Shown: positions 23,096 through 31,570, counted from the stretch's first letter. The stretch: DNA of 64,000 nucleotides from JAGLON01 sp041394985 (GCA_041394985.1 JAWLBI010000001.1:3286001-3350000), one strand, 5' to 3'. Notes: generated by a model from the letters alone, not told the origin. A program made the numbers and translations.

Positions 23096-23797
23096 ATGTT
23101 TAAATCCCTTCCAAATCTGTCCCTGGTCGATTTATTATCCTATATTTTCCCTGGTATGATTACTTTAATGGCCCTATATTTGTTATTATTGGAATTACCG
23201 ATCGACCAGAAGTTATTTTTTGATTTTGACAAAAATGCGTGGGCACTAGGATTGATTTCTATTCCAGTCTCTTATTTTCTAGGAATGGTAGCTTCAAACA
23301 TCCTACAAATTCGAAGCAGATGGGGTGATAACATTCAGAAAATTAAGGAGATAGACTCACCGCTTGACAATAAATATCTACAGGGATACAAAGACGACCT
23401 TATCCATGCCTATAGTCGTATTTTCAATGTCGATAAACCTTGGTCAAGAGAAACTTATTATTTTATAAGGGCATTTGTTAGAAATAATAGTCCAGTATTA
23501 GCCGAATATGCAAATCGCCAAGTAGTATTAAGACATATAAGAAAAAACTGCATTCCACCCATTATACTTTTAATGCTTGATTCGGTAATTTGGTCCATTC
23601 TCAGGATCGTTGAGAGTCAATATATATTGGGCATGGGTATAGGATTATTTTCATTCATTACAGGAGGTCTCATTATAATTTCTTTATATTGTGGAATGAA
23701 ATACAACAGGACACTTGAAGTAAGAGATTATTGCATGGGATTTTTGCTCCTAGCGCAAAATATTGATCAGGGCAGCGAAAAGGTGGAAACTATTTAG
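23096..23797 (+). CDS. Four-helix membrane protein, first gene of a nucleotide-enzyme operon
   Basis: A 233-residue protein with four likely membrane helices: LLSYIFPGMITLMALYLLLL (about 12-31), WALGLISIPVSYFLGMVA (about 46-63), PPIILLMLDSVIWSIL (about 152-167) and LGMGIGLFSFITGGLIIISL (about 177-196). A soluble loop of about 85 residues lies between helices 2 and 3. The family is not recognised. The ATG at 23096 follows GGGGG by 5 nt. It leads HD, kinase and Nudix fusion genes, an arrangement seen when a membrane effector pairs with cytosolic sensors. Confidence 0.6.
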   Translation: MFKSLPNLSLVDLLSYIFPGMITLMALYLLLLELPIDQKLFFDFDKNAWALGLISIPVSYFLGMVASNILQIRSRWGDNIQKIKEIDSPLDNKYLQGYKDDLIHAYSRIFNVDKPWSRETYYFIRAFVRNNSPVLAEYANRQVVLRHIRKNCIPPIILLMLDSVIWSILRIVESQYILGMGIGLFSFITGGLIIISLYCGMKYNRTLEVRDYCMGFLLLAQNIDQGSEKVETI

Positions 23798-23829
23798 ACT
23801 ATGGATCATCAGCAAATGAAGGCAATAAT

Positions 23830-25284
23830 ATGATTGATCTAGAGGATGTGCGAAGTAAAATTATAGTGGAAATTCAGAAATTATTCAATAATAGGGAGAC
23901 CCCGCTATACGGCTTGAGTCATGCAATTGCAGTTGAAAACGAACTTTTGAATTCCATAGAAAGCTCCAAAAATATAATAAAAACAGAATTTAATGATGAA
24001 ACAATATTTTTATTAAGGAGCGCCGCTCTATTGCACGACATCGGCTATGCAGAAAAAAATAGTAAATGGAATATGGATGGATTTGAGCATATATCTATTG
24101 GCGTTCAGATAGCGACGGATGTGCTTGCGAAAATACAATATTTTGCGGATCACGAGAAAGGTTTGGCTCAAATTCTTGGTATTATAAAACGTCACGACGA
24201 TACGATTTACTCATATCCGTCCAATGGACATAATGGCTACGCCTACATTTCCGATAATTACGTTGATACCAGTTCTGACTATTTTTCAATGATAAGGCTG
24301 ATCAAACAGGCGGATGGGATCGTACATGCAAGCCAGGGATGTATAGATGAACACATAAACGATTGGAAAGAAATGGGGCTACCATTTTGTGCTCCAGATT
24401 CTTTGCCAAATTCCGTCTGGTTATGGCAATTTAATATCTTAAGTAATCTACGCTTATTAGGTAAACGTGTAATTGTGGATACATTTTCGCCTTTATACAG
24501 GAAAACTGCACTAATGTTTTATCGGAGAATTGAGAGTTTTATAGAAGGTGAATGCACCAGACACAACATTGAGTACATGCCTGAATTAATGACCATAGAT
24601 GAAAGCAATATTAATTCAATAACAAATAATGCCTGTATTAGAATAGTAAGATTCTGTAATTTTACAAAGATTAAGGAATTGTTAATTAATGTAGGGCTTA
24701 ATGGAGATTTTTTAATGAAGCCATATAAAAGTGATGATATACGACTACGAAGGTTAAGAATAGAGGATGTTCATCCATTGGCATATTATGTACTTAAAGA
24801 AAACTTGGATAGACAATATGAATTAAACGCGGCCTTATTCAGCAATTATGGTATTAGCATATTTGATGACTGTGGACTATTATATTTCAGATGGAATAAT
24901 GGCGATATAAAAATTATTGCACCGCCTGTGGTTGAATGGACTAATGAAATACAAAATGGAAAAACCAATTGTATCCCGGAGTTGGTCGATGGATTGCATA
25001 GGTGCTCAATCGCAAAAGAGGTCGGCATTTCTTCACTAAATATGATTGAAATATCAAATCCTTCTTTTCCTCTGGTTCCATTGCCTGTAAAATGGTCAGA
25101 AGTACAGGTATGTACTAAAGTGCCAGCCGTAAAAAGGCAATATCGTTATAATGGCATATCAGAATTTCCTCAAGACCTCGAATTGAATAACGTACCAACA
25201 ACAGACGACGACGCCAAATACTATTTCTATCGTGACCTAAGTTGTTTGGGTTCAGAAGGAGTTAGAAAGAGTAATGAAAAATAA
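23830..25284 (+). CDS. HD-domain phosphohydrolase fused to a ParB/sulfiredoxin-like domain
   Basis: A 484-residue protein. The N-terminal HD domain has its metal ligands: His31 (LSHAIAV), His69-Asp70 (LLHDIGY) and Asp162 (KQADGIV), so nucleotide or dNTP hydrolysis is plausible. A middle helical region (200-340) is unassigned. The C-terminal part has the pattern IIAPPVVEW...IPELVDGLHRCSIAKEVG; DGLHR (387-391) resembles the DGxHR motif of ParB/sulfiredoxin-fold proteins, some of which hydrolyse or use nucleotides. It overlaps the next gene by 11 bases. The joint domain set is not one I recognise. Confidence 0.65.
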   Translation: MIDLEDVRSKIIVEIQKLFNNRETPLYGLSHAIAVENELLNSIESSKNIIKTEFNDETIFLLRSAALLHDIGYAEKNSKWNMDGFEHISIGVQIATDVLAKIQYFADHEKGLAQILGIIKRHDDTIYSYPSNGHNGYAYISDNYVDTSSDYFSMIRLIKQADGIVHASQGCIDEHINDWKEMGLPFCAPDSLPNSVWLWQFNILSNLRLLGKRVIVDTFSPLYRKTALMFYRRIESFIEGECTRHNIEYMPELMTIDESNINSITNNACIRIVRFCNFTKIKELLINVGLNGDFLMKPYKSDDIRLRRLRIEDVHPLAYYVLKENLDRQYELNAALFSNYGISIFDDCGLLYFRWNNGDIKIIAPPVVEWTNEIQNGKTNCIPELVDGLHRCSIAKEVGISSLNMIEISNPSFPLVPLPVKWSEVQVCTKVPAVKRQYRYNGISEFPQDLELNNVPTTDDDAKYYFYRDLSCLGSEGVRKSNEK

Positions 25285-26485
25285 CAATTCAGAAAAAATT
25301 ACCGATTCGATTTGGAAAGAACTGGCGGGAGCATCTTTGAGTCCAAGCCATGATAGATGGCATGTGGATCGTGTCATGCAATATGCCTTGAAACTCCAGT
25401 CAATTAATGGTGGAGATCTTGATATTATTGAGGCTGCGGTAATTTTGCATGATCTGGGTAGAATGGACCCTAATAAAAGAGGAGAAGAAAGTATTGATCA
25501 ATCGGTCCAATTATCAAAAAATGTGTTGGATAATTTAGGGGCAGTACTAAATAATAAGAAAAAGACAGGTGTAATTCAGGCCATAAAGGAACACGATAAG
25601 CCGAACCATACACCATCGTCATTGGAGGGGAAAATTCTCAAGGACGCGGATTTCTTGGCAGGCTTTGGAGCCTGGGGTATACTTAGAATAGCATTGTGGG
25701 CCGGCGAAACAGGAGCAGGTGTTAAACAAATTTTGGATCGGCTCGAGTTTGGAATGCGGAAGAGGATAGATGGTTTAATTTTTCAGGAGAGCAGAGAGAT
25801 TGCCATTCGTGAATATACATTTGCCCGGCTGTTCTTTTCTCTTCTTAATGAACCAGCCGAGATTGCGCCCCGTTCCAGTCAAGGACAATATATCGTTCTT
25901 GAGGGAATTAGCGGAACAGGAAAAAACACTCAGGCCGAAGGGATAAAAAGGCGCCTAATTGAGAATAAGCATACATGCGAGATAGTCGAAGAACCAAGTG
26001 AATATTATAAGAAATACAGAGACGTTTGGGAGAATATTAACAATGGAGCCAGACTTAAGGATCCATTTCAAATGCGCCACCTAATGATAAGCGATAGGCT
26101 TCAGCTTCAGAAAGAAGATGTGATACCCCTCCTAGATAAAAATGATTATGTTTTATCGGTGCGTAGTTTTATAAGCACTTTGGTATATCAAAGCATAAAG
26201 GAAAGCGATATTTATGAGCTTTATTTTATGCAGAGGAATATCTACTTGCCAGATCTCGTGATCATTTTTGATATAGATCCGCAAGAGGCAATTGAGCGTA
26301 TAAAGGAGCGAACCAAAAGGGGAATTTTTGAAACATTGGAGAAAATGAAAAGGCATCGGGATATTTATCTTAACCTGTCGCAACACCATATTCTGGGTCA
26401 CCATGTTAAAGTAGTAAGTGCTTCACAAGCGAAAGAAAGAATAACAGAACAATGTTGTGAGTATATCGCTGAGTTGTCAAGATAG
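25274..26485 (+). CDS. HD-domain hydrolase fused to a thymidylate kinase-like domain
   Basis: A 403-residue fusion. The HD part (about 15-195) has His30, His59-Asp60 (VILHDLG) and Asp126 (LKDADFL). The kinase part (about 203-403) starts YIVLEGISGTGKNTQAEGIKRRL, with the P-loop at 211-219, continues with EEPSEYYKK and ISDRLQLQ, and resembles dTMP kinase in order. The Ser/Thr that follows the P-loop Lys is Asn, with a Thr after it. It probably controls dNMP or dNTP pools. It overlaps the preceding gene and is 2 bases from the Nudix gene. Confidence 0.75.
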   Translation: MKNNNSEKITDSIWKELAGASLSPSHDRWHVDRVMQYALKLQSINGGDLDIIEAAVILHDLGRMDPNKRGEESIDQSVQLSKNVLDNLGAVLNNKKKTGVIQAIKEHDKPNHTPSSLEGKILKDADFLAGFGAWGILRIALWAGETGAGVKQILDRLEFGMRKRIDGLIFQESREIAIREYTFARLFFSLLNEPAEIAPRSSQGQYIVLEGISGTGKNTQAEGIKRRLIENKHTCEIVEEPSEYYKKYRDVWENINNGARLKDPFQMRHLMISDRLQLQKEDVIPLLDKNDYVLSVRSFISTLVYQSIKESDIYELYFMQRNIYLPDLVIIFDIDPQEAIERIKERTKRGIFETLEKMKRHRDIYLNLSQHHILGHHVKVVSASQAKERITEQCCEYIAELSR

Positions 26486-26487
26486 CT

Positions 26488-27765
26488 ATGAGAATGCGTC
26501 AAGTGCAATGGGAAATTCCCGAGGCAAAATCAAAGAATTATATGCCTAATAAAGATCAACAATATAAATTTGAATCCCTTTTAATAGGCGGTGTAGAAAA
26601 GGAATCAAGGCCGTTGAGTGCCAATGACCTAATTCGACTATTTGATTCTACAGACTGGGGAGTTGTACAAACAATCGGAATGAAATTTTCCTATAACAGT
26701 ATACCTGTTGTCAGTCTTCTCAAAGTATGTATATTGCCATTCATAATTGAAATACCAACCGAAAGAGAATTAATTAGGACATTGGAAGAAAGGTCTTTAT
26801 TACAAACAATATGCGGATTTGCCGAAGGTGATCCTCTTCCAACTAGGGCTACTTTATGGCATTTTCGTAGGAATTTAAGGATAAATTCACTTTACAGGGA
26901 TATCTTGACAAGAATTCTTGTTGCGCTTGCCGTCGCCAGCCTACGAATGGAACTTACTTTGCCTTTCATGAAAAGGCAACAAGTGGCTGCAATTTCGGCG
27001 CTACCCAAAGTCAGATTGGAAAAACTGCCCAAGTTTTATCCAAAAGTGGAGGTAGTTGTTCCGAAGGATCAAAGAAAAGAAGACAATCCGTCTATAGACT
27101 CGTCTTCAAAATCTTTAATCAAGGAGGGAATCACAAAGGGATTAGATCTCCCTATCGATGTTGTCATTGTCGATAACGAAGGCAACGATATAGCATTAAG
27201 GTTTGACCATCCAATATGGCTGGCAAAATCTATTATAAAAAGCGATAGTGTCAATTCTTTGGGTTCAGCAAAGAATATACCATACTCGGCTTGTGGGATA
27301 GTCGTCACCAAGACAATTAATAATAAAATTCATGTTTTATTGGGCAAAAGGAAACAGGGATATGGAGCAGGGCTTTTCGCACTTCCTGGGGGAAAGCAAA
27401 AACCCATGGAAACTTTAAAGGTATGTGCCGAAAGGGAATTGCGGGAGGAAACTGGTTTGAGTTTAATTGAGTCGAAACCAATCTCCATTCGAAAAAATGT
27501 ATACGCAAACAAGCCGTGGGTTCTATCAATCGGCGTATTGGCCATTAAGTACAAGGGAGCATTGGCCAATCGTGAGCCTCATTTGATCGAAAAATGGGAG
27601 TGGCATGATACTAGCAATCTTCCTTATGATCTATTTGATCCAACCAGGCTAGTACTAGATCATTATTTGAAATCTAAATTTCCCAATCTTGATTGGGAAG
27701 ATATAGAACCAATCAATGAAAAGGAATATATTAGAAAAAAACAAATTGGGATATTCCCAGAATGA
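26488..27765 (+). CDS. IS5-type transposase N-domain fused to a Nudix hydrolase
   Basis: A 425-residue fusion. Residues about 50-150 read as the N-terminal domain of IS5/InsH-type transposases (DUF772): VVSLLKVCILPFIIEIPTERELIRTLEER, LLQTICGFAEGDPLPTRATLWHFRRNL. There is no DDE catalytic core. A charged linker (180-215) leads to a Nudix domain whose box is complete: G302-x5-E308-x7-R316-E317-L-x-E320-E321-x-G323, within ALPGGKQKPMETL. The Nudix part should hydrolyse a nucleoside-diphosphate-linked substrate. The transposase-derived part may bind DNA. The frame is continuous, so it is not a simple insertion scar. Confidence 0.75.
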   Translation: MRMRQVQWEIPEAKSKNYMPNKDQQYKFESLLIGGVEKESRPLSANDLIRLFDSTDWGVVQTIGMKFSYNSIPVVSLLKVCILPFIIEIPTERELIRTLEERSLLQTICGFAEGDPLPTRATLWHFRRNLRINSLYRDILTRILVALAVASLRMELTLPFMKRQQVAAISALPKVRLEKLPKFYPKVEVVVPKDQRKEDNPSIDSSSKSLIKEGITKGLDLPIDVVIVDNEGNDIALRFDHPIWLAKSIIKSDSVNSLGSAKNIPYSACGIVVTKTINNKIHVLLGKRKQGYGAGLFALPGGKQKPMETLKVCAERELREETGLSLIESKPISIRKNVYANKPWVLSIGVLAIKYKGALANREPHLIEKWEWHDTSNLPYDLFDPTRLVLDHYLKSKFPNLDWEDIEPINEKEYIRKKQIGIFPE

Positions 27766-27799
27766 CGAGTCAAGCATAGGAATGGAATGAGGAGCTACT

Positions 27800-28156
27800 A
27801 TGGAATACAATATAATTGGCCTGAAAGGCAAGGCAGTCAAAGAACAAGTTCGTGCAATAGAATATTTAATATCAAGAAATCCCAATCTGGGGAATGAAGT
27901 AAAGAGCATGTTGCTAAAGGAGCGGAAACCGAATATTATCCTCCGAAAAGTAACCGGCAATACTGAGTATCTACTTGTTGCATCATTACTTGTCTTGATA
28001 CTGTGCGATATCGCCACTATTCCTGATCAAGTGACAAGATTTCAATATATAGAAACTCTTCAAAAACTCTGCAAACGCTTTAAAGTTAATTATGCAGACG
28101 TGGAGTATTTACTGGATTATGCCAATAATATTGAAGAATTATTAATTGGTGATTAG
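27800..28156 (+). CDS. Unknown small helical protein at the end of the nucleotide-enzyme operon
   Basis: A 118-residue mostly helical protein (NIIGLKGKAVKEQVRAIEYLIS... VEYLLDYANNIEELLIGD) with one moderately hydrophobic segment, YLLVASLLVLILCDIA (about 57-72). It is not recognised. The start has AGGAG 7 nt upstream and lies 34 bases after the Nudix gene, so it is probably the operon's last gene. An inhibitor or regulator role is possible but unsupported. The stretch 28,157-28,235 is empty. Confidence 0.5.
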   Translation: MEYNIIGLKGKAVKEQVRAIEYLISRNPNLGNEVKSMLLKERKPNIILRKVTGNTEYLLVASLLVLILCDIATIPDQVTRFQYIETLQKLCKRFKVNYADVEYLLDYANNIEELLIGD

Positions 28157-28235
28157 GAAATTTTATGTATGGTAGAGGCTAATAAAAAAAATGCATTGGG
28201 GGTGAATGTTTGTATGGCTTACCCTATCATGAATA

Positions 28236-29378
28236 TCAATATGGTTCCCTACCAATCCCAACCTTCTCAATACTCTTCTTCAAGTGCTCCTCGGTTTGGT
28301 GAGTATAGATCATGGTTGTCTCAATATCTTTGTGGCCCAAAATTCTTCCCATTGTTGCCGGGTCTACCCCGTTCATTTGCATCAGTGAATTAAACGTGTG
28401 CCGCAAATCATGAACCCTAGTCAAATCCAAAAAGCCTGCTTCCTTTGCGACTTTCAAGAGAGCCCGTCTTAAATCATCAGTACTAAACTGCTTCCCCGTT
28501 TGACTCAAAAAGATATAGTCTCCCAACTTCTCAAGTGAACCTAATATTTCAAGACTTGTCTCATTCAAAAAAAACTCTCGGGAATAGCTCTTCGGAGTCC
28601 AACCTTCCTTGGCCTGAATCTTAATTAGACCTGTCTCTAAATTCACATCTGCCCAAGTCAAATTACATAGCTCTCCAGATCTCAGACCAGTGTTGAGTAA
28701 AAACTTAAATATATTGGCAAAGATTCGATAGCGAGAATTCTCTTGTCCTATTCTCTTGCAGGTTTTAAGTAAATCACCACACTCTTTAGGATCAAGAAGT
28801 CTAATTTTTCTTTTTGGAACAGTGCGTAGTGAACTAACCTTTTTTGTTGGAACCTGCGCCATTAAATCTCTATCATGCGCCCACATAAATGCAGATCGCA
28901 AAACACTCACTTCATAATTAACTGTTTGTGGCAAGGGCAGTTTTTTGTTTTTATGACTTCCAACTTTATTACCATCAGCCTCGCTTTTTAACTCAACAGA
29001 TTCTAATCGATGCTTCTGAAATGATTCAATAAGTTCTGGCTTTATCTGAGATAAATAAATCACATGCGAATGAAACATTTTCAAAAACACAATAAAGGTA
29101 TTAAGTACTCCCAAATATCTTTTAACTGTTCTTTTTGAAGTTCTAAGCCGAATATGATCAGCGAATTCTTGAAAAAAGACATCGATTCGTTTTTTACTTT
29201 GGCCTACACCGAGTTTTTCAAGTCTTTTAGAGTTTTCAAGTGATTCAACATGGCGCTTTAATACTTTGGCATCTTTTTGGGTTCCAGCCTTAAGCCATTT
29301 ATGCTTGCCATTAATTGAGACAACCACATAATAAGTCTTTTGCCCACTCTTATTTTTCTTGAATTGAATACTAGCCAT
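28236..29378 (-). CDS. Tyrosine recombinase (phage-type integrase)
   Basis: A 380-residue site-specific recombinase. An N-terminal arm-binding-like region (KTYYVVVSINGKHKWLKAG) is followed by a SAM-like core-binding domain (FFQEFADHIRLRTSKRTVKRYL) and the catalytic domain with LLNTGLRSGELCNLTWADV (first Arg), THDLRHTFNS-type HxLRH, GRILGHKDIETTMIYTH (His and nucleophile Tyr). The catalytic set R-H-R-H-Y looks complete. The gene starts 113 bases from the tRNA-Ser 3' end and is likely to catalyse integration of the DNA to its left. Confidence 0.92.
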   Translation of the reverse strand: MASIQFKKNKSGQKTYYVVVSINGKHKWLKAGTQKDAKVLKRHVESLENSKRLEKLGVGQSKKRIDVFFQEFADHIRLRTSKRTVKRYLGVLNTFIVFLKMFHSHVIYLSQIKPELIESFQKHRLESVELKSEADGNKVGSHKNKKLPLPQTVNYEVSVLRSAFMWAHDRDLMAQVPTKKVSSLRTVPKRKIRLLDPKECGDLLKTCKRIGQENSRYRIFANIFKFLLNTGLRSGELCNLTWADVNLETGLIKIQAKEGWTPKSYSREFFLNETSLEILGSLEKLGDYIFLSQTGKQFSTDDLRRALLKVAKEAGFLDLTRVHDLRHTFNSLMQMNGVDPATMGRILGHKDIETTMIYTHQTEEHLKKSIEKVGIGREPY

Positions 29379-29408
29379 GGTCAGTTTCCGAATTTTGTTG
29401 TGAGAAAC

Positions 29409-29501
29409 TTGTTAGAAATATAGGGACGCGGAGAGGATTTTGTCAATAACTTATTGGTAATTAGTGATATATATTGTTAGAAATTATTATGGCGGAGAGG
29501 C
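29409..29501. repeat. Imperfect 27-bp direct repeat between integrase and tRNA, att-like
   Basis: TTGTTAGAAAT recurs at 29409-29419 and 29475-29485, each followed after 8 or 7 bases by GCGGAGAGG (29428-29436 and 29493-29501). The second copy runs into the tRNA 3' end. It could be integrase arm sites or a duplicated piece of the attachment site. It lies in the AT-rich to GC-rich transition zone. Confidence 0.55.
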
Positions 29502-29579
29502 TGGGATTCGAACCCAGGAACGAGTTTCCCCGTTAACTGCTTAGCAGGCAGCTGCCTTCGGCCGCTCGGCCACCTCTCC
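29491..29579 (-). tRNA. tRNA-Ser (anticodon GCU), CCA encoded
   Basis: The minus-strand transcript begins GGAGAGGTGGCCGAGCGG and ends TTCGAATCCC plus CCTCTCC-G-CCA. The acceptor stem pairs 7 of 7, a long variable arm as in class II tRNAs is present, and the anticodon loop CTGCTAAG gives GCU. The discriminator is G, as for tRNA-Ser. Its 3' end faces the integrase gene, which is the usual arrangement for tRNA-targeted elements. Confidence 0.95.
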
Positions 29580-29585
29580 GTCGTG

Positions 29586-29617
29586 AAACGCCAATATAAT
29601 CACATTTTGGCGTTTTT
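29586..29617 (+). terminator. 9-bp perfect hairpin followed by a T run
   Basis: AAACGCCAA (29586-29594) pairs with TTGGCGTTT (29607-29615) and runs into T (five in a row on the plus strand). It separates the tRNA from fapA. On the minus strand only three T follow, so its direction is uncertain. Confidence 0.5.
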
Positions 29618-29651
29618 CAACTATTTTCTGGGCTTGATTTACTTTTTTGAC

Positions 29652-29667
29652 AGGCGCGATCGCGCCT
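29652..29667. terminator. 16-bp perfect palindrome just past the fapA stop
   Basis: AGGCGCGATCGCGCCT is fully self-complementary and starts 8 bases after the fapA stop on the minus strand. It contains GCGATCGC. It may help end the long minus-strand flagellar transcript, though no T-tract follows in that direction. A protein-binding site is the alternative. Confidence 0.4.
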
Positions 29668-29674
29668 ATTTTCG

Positions 29675-31102
29675 CTATTTACCCGGCCGGTACTCTTTGT
29701 GTACGATCGTGTTATTCTCAAGACAGAAATAGGACGGCCCCATTTTGTCCTTAATCTCTTTGTAGATAATACCGAATTGAATAATCACGCCCGGATAGAC
29801 ATCCTGAACGGCTATAATTCGCGCCTGTTGATTCTGCTGAATCTGCTTCTCCAGGTCGGCTTTCTTGACATTCAGATCCTGCTTGCGCTGCGGATAGCCT
29901 TTCTTGAACTCTTCCAGCTTCTGTAGCGCCGCCAGCTTCTGCGGACTCAAAGCATTATCCAATTGCTGGCGATACAGAACAACCAATCCCTCATCCACTC
30001 GCTGCAGGTTCTCATCGAGTTGCTCAAGTTGCATCTTGATTTCGCGATAGCTGTTCATTAATTTCGAATCGTATGCAACCTGGATTTCGGTACGCGTTCC
30101 GGCATCCGATCCCAGACAAGTCGCCTTGACTTCATTTTTCGCCTGGACCTTACCGCCGACGATTCGTCCCTTGCTCCCCGTCACATGAATTTGATGACTC
30201 GCCGAAACGAGACTGTTAAAGACTTCACCGCCGACGAATACGCTCTGACCGGCCTTAATAACCTGATCATTGACATATTTACAGTGGACATCGCCAAGCG
30301 CCTGTAATAATCCATTGCGGCTGCCAAGGAAACCGCCCTTGACCATAATATTGCCGCCGCTTATGACTTTTGCATCTGCGACATTTTTGTAGATTTCGAT
30401 ATCACCCTTAGCAGACACCTCGAAATTCGCCTCGACGCTCCCTTTGATAATCAAGGAGCCGTTGTGCTTAATATTGCCGGTCTGCGTATTGACACCGCCA
30501 ATTGTCTGCACTGCAGAAACGCTGATCTGCTTTCTCGTGGTAACAATCGAACCATCGGCATCGGCAATAATTTGCAGGCCGTCTTCCGACCAGCGCGTAT
30601 TCTGCCCCAGGACAATTTTCAATTCCCGTCCCGATGGCGCGCTTACTTCTTCCCCATGTACATTGATGCCGGAAATGCCTTCCTGAGCCGGAGTCTTAAT
30701 GGCCAGGACTTGCCCTTTATCCGCGGTTCGTACGAAATTAATATCTTTGTAATCGATCCGCCCATCGGCATCGATGGTCGGCTGGAGTGTCTGGATTTCC
30801 TCGAACCGATATTCGAGTTTGGCATCCTGTCCGGGCTGAGGCAATAAACCAACCGCCACCTCGACATTAACATCGAATTTCGACTCGTTAATGAGCGACT
30901 GAATCGCATCATTGTTTATTCCATAAGTGACATTTTTCTCTTTAATCGCATTGAGAATAGAATCGACGGTAATGGGAGCATCCCCTTCGGCAGGCCAGGG
31001 AATCCTGACTATCGCACTCATTTTATTCGGTGTTATGATCACACGAATCGGAGGACCGGTCGTCCGTTCTGCATCTGTATTGTTTTGCACCGGCTGCTGC
31101 AC
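29675..31102 (-). CDS. fapA: FapA (DUF342) family polymer-forming cytoskeletal-like protein
   Basis: A 475-residue protein of the FapA/DUF342 family: acidic N-terminal segments, then a right-handed beta-helix-like run of Gly-x-hydrophobic repeats (GSLIIKGSVEANFEVSAKGDIEIYKNV, GGNIMVKGGF, ALGDVHCKYVN), then a coiled coil (MQLEQLDENLQRV) and a final strand region. In Vibrio, FapA affects polar flagellar number and function. It is the last gene of the chromosomal minus-strand cluster before the element boundary. No signal peptide. The start lacks a strong ribosome binding site in the short gap after the receiver gene. Confidence 0.85.
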   Translation of the reverse strand: MQQPVQNNTDAERTTGPPIRVIITPNKMSAIVRIPWPAEGDAPITVDSILNAIKEKNVTYGINNDAIQSLINESKFDVNVEVAVGLLPQPGQDAKLEYRFEEIQTLQPTIDADGRIDYKDINFVRTADKGQVLAIKTPAQEGISGINVHGEEVSAPSGRELKIVLGQNTRWSEDGLQIIADADGSIVTTRKQISVSAVQTIGGVNTQTGNIKHNGSLIIKGSVEANFEVSAKGDIEIYKNVADAKVISGGNIMVKGGFLGSRNGLLQALGDVHCKYVNDQVIKAGQSVFVGGEVFNSLVSASHQIHVTGSKGRIVGGKVQAKNEVKATCLGSDAGTRTEIQVAYDSKLMNSYREIKMQLEQLDENLQRVDEGLVVLYRQQLDNALSPQKLAALQKLEEFKKGYPQRKQDLNVKKADLEKQIQQNQQARIIAVQDVYPGVIIQFGIIYKEIKDKMGPSYFCLENNTIVHKEYRPGK

Positions 31103-31129
31103 GTTCTTGCCTCCCCCTAAATTGGTGGA

Positions 31130-31543
31130 CTATACTCGCGCCTTTCCCGATAGCAGCCGCCAATAGGCGCGCTCGACTATCAGATTGATTTCAAAACTCT
31201 TAAACGGTTTGGTAATATATTCATCCGCCCCAAGCAACAGCGCATCTTTGACGCTGTACGAATCTCCATATGCCGTCATTATGATGACGCCTAAACCCGG
31301 GTGTTTCTCCCGAACGATTTTCAACAACTCGAAGCCGTTCAATTTCGGCATTTTTATATCCGAAATCAGCAGATGATATTCCCGTTGCCCAAGTTTTGCG
31401 AGAGCGTCCTCGCCGTCAACCGCAGTATCGACCTGGTATCCTTCTTTTGCAAGAATCTTCACGAGGAGGTTCCGCAGCATTTCCTCATCGTCAACCGCCA
31501 GAATCGATATATTACTCTTGTTTTGTCCCGTCATATTTCCCAT
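31130..31543 (-). CDS. CheY-like response regulator receiver
   Basis: A single receiver domain of about 137 residues: AVDDEEML (acidic pair), LLISDIKMPKLNGFELL (phospho-acceptor Asp), VIIMTAYG (Thr) and YITKPF (Lys), all standard. No output domain, so it acts by protein contact. Starts at ATG 31543 or 31534; neither has a clear ribosome binding site. It sits between another receiver gene and fapA in a chemotaxis-related run, so switch or kinase signalling is likely. Confidence 0.85.
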   Translation of the reverse strand: MGNMTGQNKSNISILAVDDEEMLRNLLVKILAKEGYQVDTAVDGEDALAKLGQREYHLLISDIKMPKLNGFELLKIVREKHPGLGVIIMTAYGDSYSVKDALLLGADEYITKPFKSFEINLIVERAYWRLLSGKARV

Positions 31544-31570
31544 TAGCAATAATTATATGTTCTTACCTGT

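Noticed and set aside
28169..28393. Plus-strand frame of 74 codons beginning MVEANKKNALGV
   Set aside because: Most of it lies antisense to the integrase C-terminus and it has no ribosome binding site or family resemblance.
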